Shown here one piece after another: positions 39,801 to 49,415 of a DNA stretch of 64,000 bases (position 1 is the first letter of the stretch; every line of letters starts with the position of its first letter). The notes beneath the pieces are model-generated. The model searched no databases, had not been told where the DNA came from, and saw only the letters and a program-made list of their open reading frames with translations. The stretch is taken from assembly GCF_037975245.1 (NCBI RefSeq), contig NC_092582.1:2178501-2242500 (forward strand), read 5' to 3'. This DNA comes from Apostichopus japonicus. Its lineage: Eukaryota; Echinodermata; Holothuroidea; Aspidochirotida; Stichopodidae. Position numbers and translations under genes: made by a program.

Positions 39801-42063
39801 TTCTGGGCTTCAGAGTTTGTCATGCTATCTAGATGTGGTCCAAGCATTAAACTGAGTTTTATAAAATGTTGGCATCCCCTCTTTCAAACATTTTCAGCCT
39901 GGAATTCACTTCTTTTAAGCATCATTATGCATTCCATTATAAACACAAACTGTTCCCTAACTGTTCACTTCTCTTTTGGTATAAAAGTAAATATTCACAA
40001 AATCATGACATTATACCTTTAATGCCAAAGTTTGGCCTATTTGCAGAGATTAAGGGAGTGAATTTTATTTAAAGCATATCACAAAGTGTTTTACAAACAC
40101 AACAGTCAGTTCAAAATATTAATTGCACGCATGTGAGGGCAGATGTAACACTGTAGGTCTACTGTGAAACAATGTAGCCTACACGTACAGTGAACTTTCG
40201 CTGGAGTCAGTACAGCCTAGTACAACAAATTCATGACTCTAGGGTATTAGTGACATATGTCCTTCCAACGGCTCACTCTGATCGACAGACCTTAGTAATG
40301 GTGCTAGGCACAGTCGCTGTGTGAAATACATAACCCAGCAGATAGCCTATCATACAGTAGTGAACGGAAAAGTTAATACGTGTACCCTGGCATGCTTTGG
40401 ACTAATGACTTGATGGGATTGTTGTCGAAGGATAAGCAAATGTTTTGTTTGAATTTTCAATAAGTACCTGATATTGCTGCTTTGGAAGGTACCCAGGATC
40501 TAACAGACACGAGATAAAGTAAAATATTGAAGTCAGAATGAGCAGCAACAGGTAAGCGCTCAGGTACAACCATTGACCCTTCTGGTAGGCATGATTTAAA
40601 TCTGGGGGGAAAAAAGACAAAGAAATATCAATTAGAGGCATGAGTCTCTAGATTAAACTATTAATAATTGTATAGATGATGAGAAGTGTCTTGAAATTCT
40701 TCATCAATAATGCATTTACAATTTAGCTTAATGCTGTACATTATGTTACATGGGTAGCAAATTTGAGTTATTCTCACTAAAGCCATGTTCATACATAACT
40801 TTGGAATGTCTCTCAACTTAACAAATAGATCTAAATATATGGCTAAAGCTCGTTTCCCTGTATGGCATTAGCAATTTTGTATTAACAGTTCAGCACAAAA
40901 CAAAACTGGCTGCCACAAATTCAAGTTGTGCAGTACAGACTTAGGTGTTTCCTAAGTTGCTAACTGTTTTTAAAAGAGTTAATGCCAATTGCACTGTATA
41001 TACCTGATTTATGAATTAGTTTGTGAGGTAACTTTATTGTCCCATTAATGGTAGATAATGACACTGAACATCCTAAAATGCCAGATTAAGGAAACTTGTA
41101 TCAACTGAACGATGCAGTTTTAGTATCATGGATGATATCCCTACAATGTTCATCAAGTTTTGTAACTTCCACTGTCGTTTAACCTAAATATTTAAACATT
41201 TTACTTCAGTCAATCATATGAATGGCTGTTTCCAAGACCTAAGTTTCCTTGCTGTTTATATTGAAATAAAAGGTCAGTTTTCTGTTTCTTGTTCATTAGA
41301 TATATATTAACATGAATTTAAGGTGGAAAAAAGCTTGAATTGTTCTTCAAGTCTTTTTCCCGGAGACCTTTTCCACAAATTATGGAGAGAAAATTGTTGT
41401 GATCCTGCATCACACGATGATGACAATGTCTGTTCCTGTCTACGGACCTAGCAATGCACCTGTAAATGGATTGGCCCCCACGATGGGATGGGACTGATCA
41501 ATCAGTAGAGTACTGGATTTGTATTATTGATGTCAGATGTTGAAAACTAGCTTCTAGTCAAAACCTCCCTAACCATAGAAGTAAAAAAATCAACCCTGTC
41601 ATGTGAAAGTGTGTATAATCTGATCGAACTGGGCGTAGCCCAGCTCCTGCAGAACTTGGGAAATTAACTATAGAACAATGAGGAATGCTAAGTAGACAGG
41701 AAAGAGTTTGTGTTTAAGACCTTTTTTTCTTTCTTTTTTTCTTGAGAAGTAATAATAAGAGAAAATGTGGGAAGGCAGAAGTGGAGGTGAAAGGCTGCCA
41801 CTGCCCTGGCTGGAGTATTTTTAAGAGAAGGAGCATTCAGAACCCTCCCGGGGGCTGTGCTCTATAGCTCACAAGCACTCTAGCCACCGGGTTCCTAGTT
41901 AAAATCAACCCCAGGGCTCATTGAAATGTATATATATTGAAATACAATCCTAGGTACCTGTATCTGTCACACAGAGAGCAGTAAAGATACCAACAGTGAG
42001 AAGTGAGTGGAAGGTTCGAATGAAGATGCCCGGTGGTATGATCCAGCAGATATTATCTGTCAT
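33489..42063 (-). CDS. zdhhc12: zdhhc12-like DHHC palmitoyltransferase (five coding exons, 295 aa)
   Basis: In transcript order the exons are 42063-41958, 40601-40468, 38469-38314, 36172-36006 and 33813-33489. All introns are GT-AG and the phases agree (888 nt including stop). DHHC enzymes transfer palmitate from acyl-CoA to cytosolic cysteines of substrate proteins at ER/Golgi membranes. Visible parts: membrane segments near residues 12-32, 47-69, 168-188 and 205-233; DPG at 70-72; a cysteine-rich domain from C126 to C160 with DHHC at 151-154 (catalytic C154); and TTWE at 237-240, the TTxE motif. The tail [14 protein letters not shown] closely follows ZDHHC12, and human ZDHHC12 has 267 aa. 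The extra length includes a Ser/Asp/Glu-rich stretch at about 88-105. It converges on lmx1. Confidence 0.93.
33979..34307. mobile_element. hAT-type non-autonomous element (329 bp) in a zdhhc12 intron
   Basis: Near-perfect 16-bp terminal inverted repeats: CAGGGTTTCCCTAACT on the left; the right end AGTTAGGGAAGCCCTG is its reverse complement with one difference. Flanked by 8-bp target duplications CTGCAAAG (33971-33978) and CTGTAAAG (34308-34315), one difference. The 8-bp duplication and CAGGG ends are hAT hallmarks. No coding capacity. Confidence 0.88.
35072..35295 (+). mobile_element. tRNA-derived SINE, copy 2
   Basis: Second copy of the 27018-27240 family, with head GGAGTGTTAGCTCAGTGG, box B-like GGTTCGAGTC and the same tail. 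Inserted antisense in the last intron of the zdhhc12-like gene. Confidence 0.85.
36006..36172 (-). CDS. zdhhc12: zdhhc12-like coding exon 4 (DHHC catalytic core)
   Basis: Acceptor TGATTTCAG-like, donor GTATGT. Encodes [20 protein letters not shown], continuing [11 protein letters not shown], and the third membrane segment. Confidence 0.95.
36837..37110 (+). mobile_element. tRNA-derived SINE of Ser/Leu-like type
   Basis: The head 36837-36922 has box A-like GATTGAGTGGATAAAGGC, a long variable arm-like segment and a perfect box B arm CGGGGTTCGATACCCGG. A tail of about 190 bp follows, without coding potential. Distinct from the 27018/35072 family. Lies in a zdhhc12 intron. Confidence 0.65.
38314..38469 (-). 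CDS. zdhhc12: zdhhc12-like coding exon 3
   Basis: Exactly 52 codons, phase 0 to 0, acceptor GTTAATCAG and donor GTTGGT. Encodes a Ser-rich then acidic stretch and the first zinc-ligand pair CPIC of the cysteine-rich domain. A fold-back element begins only 21 bp upstream of its acceptor edge. Confidence 0.88.
38491..38869. mobile_element. fold-back (long inverted repeat) element beside zdhhc12 exon 3
   Basis: Left arm 38491-38600 and right arm 38764-38869 are reverse complements over about 105 bp with few differences; shared words include TCAATCCATGCCAAATCAAC, GACCCTCTCAGAAT and CATATGTCTCAAAGGAT-like sequence. The spacer is about 165 bp. This structure is typical of fold-back MITEs. No target duplication could be fixed. 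Confidence 0.8.
39348..39420. repeat. dispersed direct repeat, copy 1
   Basis: A GATATCCCTACAATGTTCAT block through TTAACCTAAATGTTTAAACA is repeated at 41129-41201 with small indels. Both copies are in zdhhc12 introns. Nature unknown. Confidence 0.65.
39519..39590 (+). mobile_element. degenerate tRNA-derived SINE head
   Basis: Box A-like TGGCTCAGTTGGTAAATGG, then GTAATCCTGTGG and a decayed box B GGTTCATACCTCC. Resembles a tRNA-like SINE head without a clear tail. Confidence 0.5.
40468..40601 (-). CDS. zdhhc12: zdhhc12-like coding exon 2
   Basis: Acceptor TTCCCCCCAG, donor GTACTT. Encodes the second membrane segment and [10 protein letters not shown] with the family DPG motif, residues 36-80. 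Confidence 0.9.
41129..41201. repeat. dispersed direct repeat, copy 2
   Basis: Second copy of 39348-39420. Confidence 0.65.
41485..41560 (+). mobile_element. very degenerate tRNA-like segment
   Basis: ATCAGTAGAGTACTGGATTT followed by GTATTATTGATGTCAGATGT resembles a tRNA-Thr-like SINE head with a destroyed box B. Weak call. Confidence 0.3.
41958..42063 (-). CDS. zdhhc12: zdhhc12-like coding exon 1
   Basis: ATG at 42063 (minus) begins [17 protein letters not shown], followed by the first membrane segment, then donor GTACCT. The PG-x-x-x-RT pattern matches the ZDHHC12 N-terminus. A possible acceptor CACTCCAG ends at 42115, implying a non-coding 5' exon upstream. A short upstream open frame overlaps the ATG out of frame. 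Confidence 0.85.
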
Positions 42064-42114
42064 CTTCTCAACATTTTAGAAAGATCCTGCATCGCCATTA
42101 ACGTGTCTGGAAAC

Positions 42115-43213
42115 TGGAGTGGGGGAAGAACAAAACAATTTTGAATGAATATATACTGCATCAATTAGCAATTTCCCAAAAGTGATTCTTACATAATCAT
42201 TACCGTGTTGATTTTCAACGACTGCTGTTTGCCTGCTTTTGCCTGCGTCAGAATCGGCCCAATTATATATGTCAAAATGATTATTGATATGCACACTAAA
42301 CTGTACCCAATGCTTTATTATTTGAAGGCACACCAACCTACAGATACACCTAAAAGGAATGTGACATAATGCAGGCCCATAGTTTTCGAAGAAGAGTGAC
42401 AGTACCTGCTAACATTCCTGAGATCACCAATTATCAATTTACATAGATAGGTGTATGACACCTTTCATCAGGCAAGTACACCAGAATATTTCATCTATAA
42501 ATACACTGTTCAGCTTCCCTCGCTAATGCAATTTTACCATTTAAACAAAGTCATACACGTATATAAACTGGCTGATAAAAAAAAACATGTTCATTTAGAT
42601 ATTCAACTATGATCCTTACAATTACAGAAAGAGGGAAACCCACAGGTCTTCCTTCTTGTAAAATTGGCTTTGCATCATTGTCTGGGCTAGTCAGTTTACT
42701 TTAATTTTCTATAAAGTGAGTTTGTAGTTTCACTAATATACAATAACAAAGAAATGTCTGTAAAGAAAGTTAATTCTTGTAGTCTACACAACTGGATCAT
42801 CTGAAGGAAAAGAGGTTAAATGCAATAGTTGGAGGGAATTAGTTCTCTGCACTTATATCATTACGTCAAGAAACTTTGCTTTAACTATAACCGGTAAAGT
42901 TGAAATGATGAATGAACTACATTGCCCTATGGCAAGGGCACACAGATTTCCTGTTGTGCTGTATTCGGAGCTGGCCAAAACAACTTTATCAACAAGTTTG
43001 GATTAAAAATCATCGTAACTGTTCTGCTACACACCTGACTGTCGTTTTGAACTGAACAAGGTGCGCAAAGAATCTGAGGTTAACTCATATTAGTATTGAC
43101 TTGTAAAAGTTGTACTTGTAGTCTACTGATTGAACCAGTCATGTATAAATCTGGCTTTTCTTACTCTTAGCAAAGTTTGGCCTAGCCCAATTACACTAAA
43201 GAGACATACCTTG
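42115..43213. other. upstream region or 5' UTR intron of the zdhhc12-like gene
   Basis: No coding exon recognised. If the acceptor at 42115 is real, this region is a 5' UTR intron. Confidence 0.45.
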
Positions 43214-43215
43214 TA

Positions 43216-43809
43216 CAGGGTCTTACTAAAACGAATGACAATTGCGTTACACGTAACGAATGACAATATGTTGTACACACTAAAAAATCGCGTTAACTAA
43301 AACGAATGACAGTAATGACAGCACAGTACATTTGCTTCAACTGGATATCACAGTTCAGACTTCGTGGGTATCTAGATCTAGTATAGTACGGACAAGATAA
43401 AAACGCATCTTATAGCAAGCGAAATTGTAAGTCTGATTTTAAAAAGTAAATTTAACGTCATTTTTCCGATATTAATTGTTAGAAACTAACAATACTATAA
43501 TCTTGAAACGGTTCAGTTATCTTTCTATATAAATCTACAGAGGTAAAAAGCACAGCACTCAAGCGCATTCTCACACAAAAATCTTTCCTGTGGTTTCTAT
43601 CCGTAAATTACACCAAAACCCTATAACCACGTAACATGCGATTTTCCTCAAATCAATTTTGCGCAGAAAACCAATAACCGCATTTACTCCACTCCGTTAT
43701 TCATTCTATCTCTTCTCACCACCGGCCTTCGTTGTCATTCGCAAATGATAATTTACCCTGTACAAAGTCAATTGTCATTCGCTGTCATTCGTTTTAGTTT
43801 GTCCCCTTG
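43216..43809. mobile_element. TA-flanked non-autonomous element with CGAATGACA subterminal repeats
   Basis: Ends lie at TA (43214-43215 and 43810-43811). Terminal repeats are imperfect, CAGGGTCTTACTAAAACG on the left and CAAGGGGACAAACTAAAACG on the right, reading inward. CGAATGACA occurs three times near the left end (43232, 43257, 43303), and its complement three times near the right end (43733, 43773, 43783). TA duplication suggests Tc1/mariner-type mobilisation, but other superfamilies remain possible. It sits about 1.2 kb upstream of the zdhhc12 ATG. Confidence 0.65.
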
Positions 43810-43811
43810 TA

Positions 43812-44979
43812 CATATTAATAAAGTAATGTATGCTATAATATGAAGTAAAGCAACACATGTAGAAGTACTTGACACAGGTCTGTGACTGCATCAGGCAAA
43901 TTTCGACCATAGGCCTAGTCCATATTATCCGTAGGTCTTATAACTTACGCTGAGGTAGGCCTATCTAGAACCTTAACGTTATCCCTAGGCCTAGCCTATG
44001 TTAGGCCTAAATTACTACGCTAAGGCCGAAAAGGGTAAAGCAACGTTAAAACGTTCCTACCTATGAAAAGCTTGATTATCATTTCTTAAACGAAATCATT
44101 TACTTTTTTAGTATGGTAGTTAGATCCGCACTGGAAGAATCAATAAACTTGTACTGGACTTGATTTTCTAATAAACAGTTAAATGTTATTTTGTCTGGTA
44201 GAAGTTTTCTTGTTTTGTTGTCCTAATTCTTGTGTGACGTGCGTAATTGATTGTATCTAAACGTTGAGTACTTCATTCTGGAGTGACAGCAACCAGGCCG
44301 CGCCTATAACCGAAACTAGCAAATAGAATCACTCAATAAGCGTATAGCCGCGCCCACAATGGTAGCAATCAGCACAAAATAAGAAACCGCACTTATTTCA
44401 CATTTTGAGGGTTTCAAGTTGGAAGCCTTTCTCTAATCGTCGAAACTGTATTGCGCATTTAGCCATAGGTAAGCATAAATATTATCAGTTTGGATCAAGA
44501 TATTCTTTCAATGAATATGAGGAAACTTAAACGATATTGGAGACTGGAATTGGCCTCAAAATCAAGCCGTACAGAATGTTCAACCAAAACAAACCACGAA
44601 TACAGTTTGATTCGTTCTGAAGACCAACGTATATACAAATCTGAGATATTCATGTACGTAGCTTCTAGGCAGCTAACAGTAGACAGGACAGTGCTCTGAT
44701 CATTTGGAGATGCACATGTATGGAAGAATGAGGGTTCCAAGTATCACCTTTCAAGAGTCCACATTTTGCCAATCCCCTCCCCCACCCGTTAGATACGAAT
44801 GATACAATTAAGTTGGGGCGTAAACGCCTGCGTTGGCGATAATTTTGTTTAGTAGGAAAAAAACTGCAGCAGATATAAGGAACGAACAGTTCCAGTCATG
44901 GACCTTATCGAGAGAAAAGAAAGAAATATAATCAATTCGTGTATTATTTCTTAAAATACTTGTCAATGGCATTGTTAAG
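43812..44979. other. gene-free stretch between TA element and hAT cluster
   Basis: A donor-like AG|GTAGGA on the minus strand at 44062 could end a non-coding first zdhhc12 exon. An open frame at 44490-44699 has no recognisable family. Confidence 0.35.
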
Positions 44980-45540
44980 CCTAGTGTCAAGGGCGGCGGA
45001 ACCGGGGGGGGGGGCACAGGGGGCACGTGCCCCCACTTTTCCTCAGGATAAAAATGTGCCCTTTTTCTACATAAAAAATTGTACTCTTGATCACCTTATT
45101 AGGTCAGCGATATTTCAGTAAGAGATCTAATCCTAAGTTAGAAGTAATAATGGATTCTGTGGGTCAAACTCAAATGTTTACTACCACAAGGCTTCTAGCA
45201 TTCTGGTGAGTGCCATTATGCATATTCAATTTGTCTAAAAAATCCTAATACATTTCCAAAATACATTGCTATATTACATTGTGACTTTGTAATAAGCAGA
45301 AGCCATTTATAGCCTACTATGAATAATGAGTTTAGTTTTAATATCCCATAACCTACCCCATCCTTTCGTATTTTGACATGTTTCATTTGCTTTCATGCAT
45401 GTATCGATTGCGTGTGTACGGACTTGGACTTTATAATGATTTCACCTCATTTTGTCTCGAAAGAAAACTTGTTCCTTGTTTCCAATGTGCACATTGGATA
45501 TTGCAGTGCTAGTATGCATTTTTTCCTTGAGGGGGGGGGG

Positions 45541-45924
45541 CAGTGGCGGAGCGTCCATGCAGTCAGAGGGGGTGGATGCCCCCCTGACAGACTCAAAATG
45601 ACTGCTGGCGCCCTTTTCAGCTTTTTACCACTTTTTTACTTATTCGCGATTATTGACTATTTTATTGCGCTCTCGAATACCTATTAACATTTGTCACATT
45701 TTGTTGGTGTAATTTTCTGACAAAATGGCGATGACACCTATTTATTCTTCGTTTATCTGCAAATAGGGAAAGGGTCATTCCGGCAATCTAGGAGTATCTT
45801 TACTCAAAAAAATTCTGTACGCTCCGCGCCAACCTGTGGTGGCGCTCCGCTTAGTGTCGAAAGCGCCCCCGGCCTACAGACCATTCTCGCCCCCAGCTGA
45901 CCATCACCCCAAGCTCCGCCACTG
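45541..45924. mobile_element. nested hAT-like element (384 bp)
   Basis: Perfect 12-bp terminal inverted repeats CAGTGGCGGAGC and GCTCCGCCACTG. The flanks are G-rich on both sides, so the target duplication cannot be read. Contains the conserved 38-bp block at 45817-45854. Confidence 0.7.
45817..45854 (-). repeat. conserved GC-rich palindromic block, copy 1
   Basis: Begins GTACGCTCCGCGCCAACC and ends GGTGGCGCTCCGCTTAG. GCGCCAACC and GGTGGCGC can pair around a 2-3 base loop with one bulge. Same block at 45988, 47256 and 49278. Confidence 0.85.
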
Positions 45925-45987
45925 AGGGAGGGGGGCGCGTTCAGGCGCGTATCCAGGATTTTATAACCCGGGGGCGCGAATTACTAT

Positions 45988-46025
45988 CTAAGCGGAGCGC
46001 CACCATAGGTTGGCGCGGAGCGTAC
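45988..46025 (+). repeat. conserved GC-rich palindromic block, copy 2
   Basis: Reverse orientation to copy 1 with one difference. It lies 46 bp inside a hAT-like left end CAGGCGCGTATCCAGG at 45942. Confidence 0.85.
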
Positions 46026-46619
46026 AAGAAATTTTCTGGTTTTGATACCCCCCAGATCACCGGGAATGGCACTTCTTGGGCTTGAAAATGACCAACCAGA
46101 TGTACACTTTGCCTGAGAACCAAGTATTTCCCAATAGTTTTTTTTCCATCCATAACCTTTTTGAAGATTGTCACCAGTCACACATCATGTTCGACCTCAT
46201 TGCATGTCCTGTGGATCATTCATTGCTTTTGTAGGCGTTTCTACGTCACGGCCCACAATATCCGAAAGCCCCACTTTTCAAGGTTTTAAGCCTAGTATTT
46301 GTTCAGAATTTAAAAATTCACATTTCTTGTGAATAAAATCACTTCAAAACAATTCATAATGTTGCACAAAATTCAATCTATGGAAAACCAATATAGAAAA
46401 ACCTCCTTGAACCCCTAACAGACAGGTCAAAATTGCACTAGTAGAGGGAAGTAGGATGAAGAATGTTGGTGAGGAAATTTTCGAAAATTCAGACACAGTT
46501 AATTTATTGGTGTAGAAATATTAAAACCTCTTATAACGGCTATTATAAAACTTGGTTGAAGGAAATGAAAAATAGCAGATATTTCCGATATCAGATATTT
46601 CGAAACCGAACACTACACA

Positions 46620-47100
46620 CATAGGTGTAGGAGGCGGGGGCTGCAGCCCCCCCCCCTCCAAACCAATTTTTCCCCTTGAAAATTCGGGCAATATGCTGAG
46701 AATTGTCGGGCACCTACTGAAATAAAAATAAATAGCAATAATGTAGGTTAAGGAAATGAATAATTTAAAAATTATCTCCTTGGTAATTAAAATGAAGTTC
46801 TAGGCTTGGTCGACTAATTCGCCATTACTACTGTAAAGAGAGTTTTGACATAACTGGACCTGTATGCTTTTTCCTAATCTACATAAGACATTTCGTTGTT
46901 TACATTAGCATCCGGCGGTATACTGCGCAACTTTCAGTGACCGTACGGCACACGATTCCATGCGATGTAATGACCGATGCTTGCTTATATGATAATGACC
47001 TTAACGTGTTGAACGCGCGCGAAGCGCGCAAAAAATGTTGGTTATATTTTTCGGGCAAGTCGTTACAGCCCCCAAATCCAATTGGGCTCCTACGCCTTTG
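46620..47100. mobile_element. nested hAT element (481 bp)
   Basis: Left end CATAGGTGTAGGAG and right end CTCCTACGCCTTTG form imperfect terminal inverted repeats. A perfect 8-bp duplication ACTACACA flanks the element (46612-46619 and 47101-47108). No transposase. Inner sequence around 46675-46720 resembles the reverse complement of 49971-50017. Confidence 0.85.
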
Positions 47101-47255
47101 ACTACACACATATACAGTTTTGAGGCTGTTCATCCTGGAACATGCATTTTCATGCTCACTGATGTGATGTGATATCTGCTCTTTGCTTTACAAATTCGAA
47201 CAGGCGTGTAGCGAGTAATTTGCCAAGGTAGGGGCGATTCCTGTAGGCAAACTAT

Positions 47256-47293
47256 CTAAGCGTAGCGCCACCATGAGTTGGCGCGAAGCGTAC
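47256..47293 (+). repeat. conserved GC-rich palindromic block, copy 3
   Basis: Most diverged copy: CTAAGCGTAGCGCCACC to TTGGCGCGAAGCGTAC. It lies 51 bp inside a left-end-like CAGGCGTGTAGCGAG at 47205. Confidence 0.8.
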
Positions 47294-48305
47294 AAGAAAA
47301 TTTTAGCCGAAAATGCCACCCAGATCGTTGGAAATGACACTTCCCAGGCCTTGTAAGTAGCATCTAATCATTGTCTAGTTTGAAATTACTAGCGATATCA
47401 TAAAGAAAATTTGCTCAGGGGGGGGGGGGGGGTGCGGTCGCCCCCTTCCCGAAATTCGCCATGTTCCCCGACGACTCGGTCGAGTTCAAGACCAGCCACA
47501 GTTGGTTCCATAGCACAATTGTACAATTGTTTAAGGCGTCCATACACACATTCGCGTTATGATAGACCATATATAGTATAGTATATATAGTATATATAGT
47601 ATACTGAATATCAGGCTGCATCAGTCCAATCGAATTTCTGCAAAGTGCCCTTCGACGTCGGTGCCCCCCCCCCCCCCCCAGATTAAAAGTGCTTCCGCCG
47701 CCCTTGCCTAGTGTTGTCGATAGCACACTGGCACTGACTGACGCAAGCAAATCAAGGAGAAAAACAATGTTAGCAATCGCTTATCCACTACAGAAATCCT
47801 GCTTAGTTGCATATAAGGCGTGACTAAACGATCCTAGCAGGATCTTCTTCAATGGCAAACGTTCAGTCGGGGGATATTTCAAAATATGAAAAGTATTTAC
47901 TTAGCTCAAACTTTGTGTTAAGACCTAAAATATGGACCTAACTTTGTCTAAATATGCCTCAGAATTCACCATTTGACCTCTGAACTTTGAATTATTTTCT
48001 TTCTCACCCGGCCGCCACATGGGAGTCACATTCAATGACCCGCCCCACCCCATCATTTCAAGTGTGCTTGTCCTACCACAAATTTGGCGATCACATTAGC
48101 TATTGAAGTAGGCGCGGTAAAATGGATAACGTCACGATAGGAGCGGCTAAGCTTCATGAAGGATTCAGCTTTTATGGGATGCCGTACGTAGTTGTTGACA
48201 GATACGATGTGACTAAACACACATAAGCAGAATATGCTGGAATTTCAGAGGGAATGTCCAGTCTTTGAATGTTTTTTTTTTAACTCTCATCAGTTCATCT
48301 TTATC

Positions 48306-49033
48306 CAGGCGCGGATCCAGGGGGAAGTCCAGGGGTCCGGACCCCCCCTGCTCTTGGCCAAAAAAAAAGAAAAAAAAAGAGAGAGAAAAAATAATTAATT
48401 AAACGCCAATTTTAAACATGTAGGACGTCAGAAGGGCGGTTAGAAGGGCGGTTATCCCTACAAGTCAGCCAGGTGTGTCTTTTCCGTCAAATGAACTATA
48501 GTGTGCACGCGTGCAACACGTGCAAAAAATGCCTAAAAATCTCAATTTTCAGACCGAAAAGTTTCAAAATTGAGGTGGTGTTCGAATTGTTTTGGGCGGT
48601 GAGGTGGCAGAGCGGTAGGCTGAATAGGATGCGCCGACGAATTCTTCATGAGAGATCGTTTTCTGCGGTGAGAAGGCATAAAACTGTTCTCCGATCAACA
48701 ATGGGCAAGGAACGTCTCACAGCTCTTGTTCTCATTAACACGTATTATAACACTCCTATCGACACTGACGAAGTGGTCCGAAAGTTCATTGAGAAACATC
48801 CACGGCGTTTGTTCTCTCCAATCTACCATGAATAGCTAACTCGTACTGATGCAGATACAATTCGCCGAGTGAGTTTTTGTAGGTGCTTTGAATGGCTAAA
48901 TTGAAGGGGGTTCCCTGTTGTACTTAAATATCCAAGAATTTCACAATGGATAGAGGGAAACCCACTCCCCTTAGACCCTAGGATCACTGGAGGCCAAACC
49001 CCTCACCCTTCCAGAATCCTGGATCCGGCCCTG
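48306..49033. mobile_element. deleted hAT element with a transposase 3' remnant
   Basis: Left end CAGGCGCGGATCCAGG and right end CCTGGATCCGGCCCTG are inverted repeats with two differences. The target duplication is unclear. The interior keeps the end of a hAT transposase (see 48640-48835), so it looks like an internal-deletion derivative. Confidence 0.7.
48640..48835 (+). pseudogene. hAT transposase C-terminal dimerisation remnant
   Basis: The frame reads ERSFSAVRRHKTVLRSTM, then GKERLTALVLIN and KHPRRLF before TAG. The ERSFSxxRRxKTxLRxTM pattern and the RLxxLxLxN that follows belong to the hAT C-terminal dimerisation region. Upstream of about 48640 the homology stops, consistent with an internal deletion joining unrelated sequence. 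The catalytic domain is missing. Confidence 0.8.
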
Positions 49034-49186
49034 CATCAAACAGTGGTGACGGAACGGGAGGGGGATTGGTGGCTAAAGGCATTATGATATTTGTATCATC
49101 TCAACTCATCTGATATGTATTACCATATTTCATAGATTGTTTTTTTCTCATCAATTGAGAAATTGCAGACATGAGATCCATATTTT

Positions 49187-49397
49187 CAGGCTAGGTACAT
49201 GCAGCTTAGAATACTCGGGAAGTGCCGTTTCCGGCCATCTGGGGGGGGGGGGGGGTTGTAAAGCCAAACATTTTCTGGTACGCTCCGCGCCAACTGATGG
49301 TGGCGCTCCGCTTAGATAGTCTTACGATCAGGCGCGGCTGGACCAGTCAGTTCCCCCCCCCCCCCCCCCCCGTCAAAAAATCCTGCATCCGCCCCTG
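49187..49397 (-). mobile_element. partial hAT-like end with conserved block
   Basis: On the minus strand it begins CAGGGGCGGATGCAGG at 49397 and carries the conserved block, then a sequence matching AGATnnCCGGAAA/GGCACTTCCC seen in the other copies. The opposite end was not found, so the left limit is approximate. Confidence 0.5.
49278..49315 (-). repeat. conserved GC-rich palindromic block, copy 4
   Basis: GTACGCTCCGCGCCAACT through GGTGGCGCTCCGCTTAG, in the same orientation as copy 1. Confidence 0.85.
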
Positions 49398-49415
49398 TTA
49401 TCATGATAACGTGTA

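Larger units (their letters stand above)
44988..47706. mobile_element. hAT element (2.7 kb, non-autonomous, with nested insertions)
   Basis: Left end CAAGGGCGGCGGAACC and right end GCTTCCGCCGCCCTTG form terminal inverted repeats. Both are flanked by the perfect 8-bp duplication CCTAGTGT (44980-44987 and 47707-47714). The interior contains at least two further hAT elements (45541-45924 and 46620-47100) and family-related sequence at 45942 and 47205. No intact transposase frame. Confidence 0.85.

Noticed and set aside
44490-44740. Overlapping open frames on both strands
   Set aside because: No recognisable domain, splice context or codon signature.
45942-47220. Separate hAT element beginning CAGGCGCGTATCCAGG
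   Set aside because: The left end and conserved block are clear, but the right end could not be located.
48473-48640. N-terminal part of the open frame containing the hAT remnant
   Set aside because: No hAT similarity before about 48640. It is likely read-in from unrelated sequence after an internal deletion.
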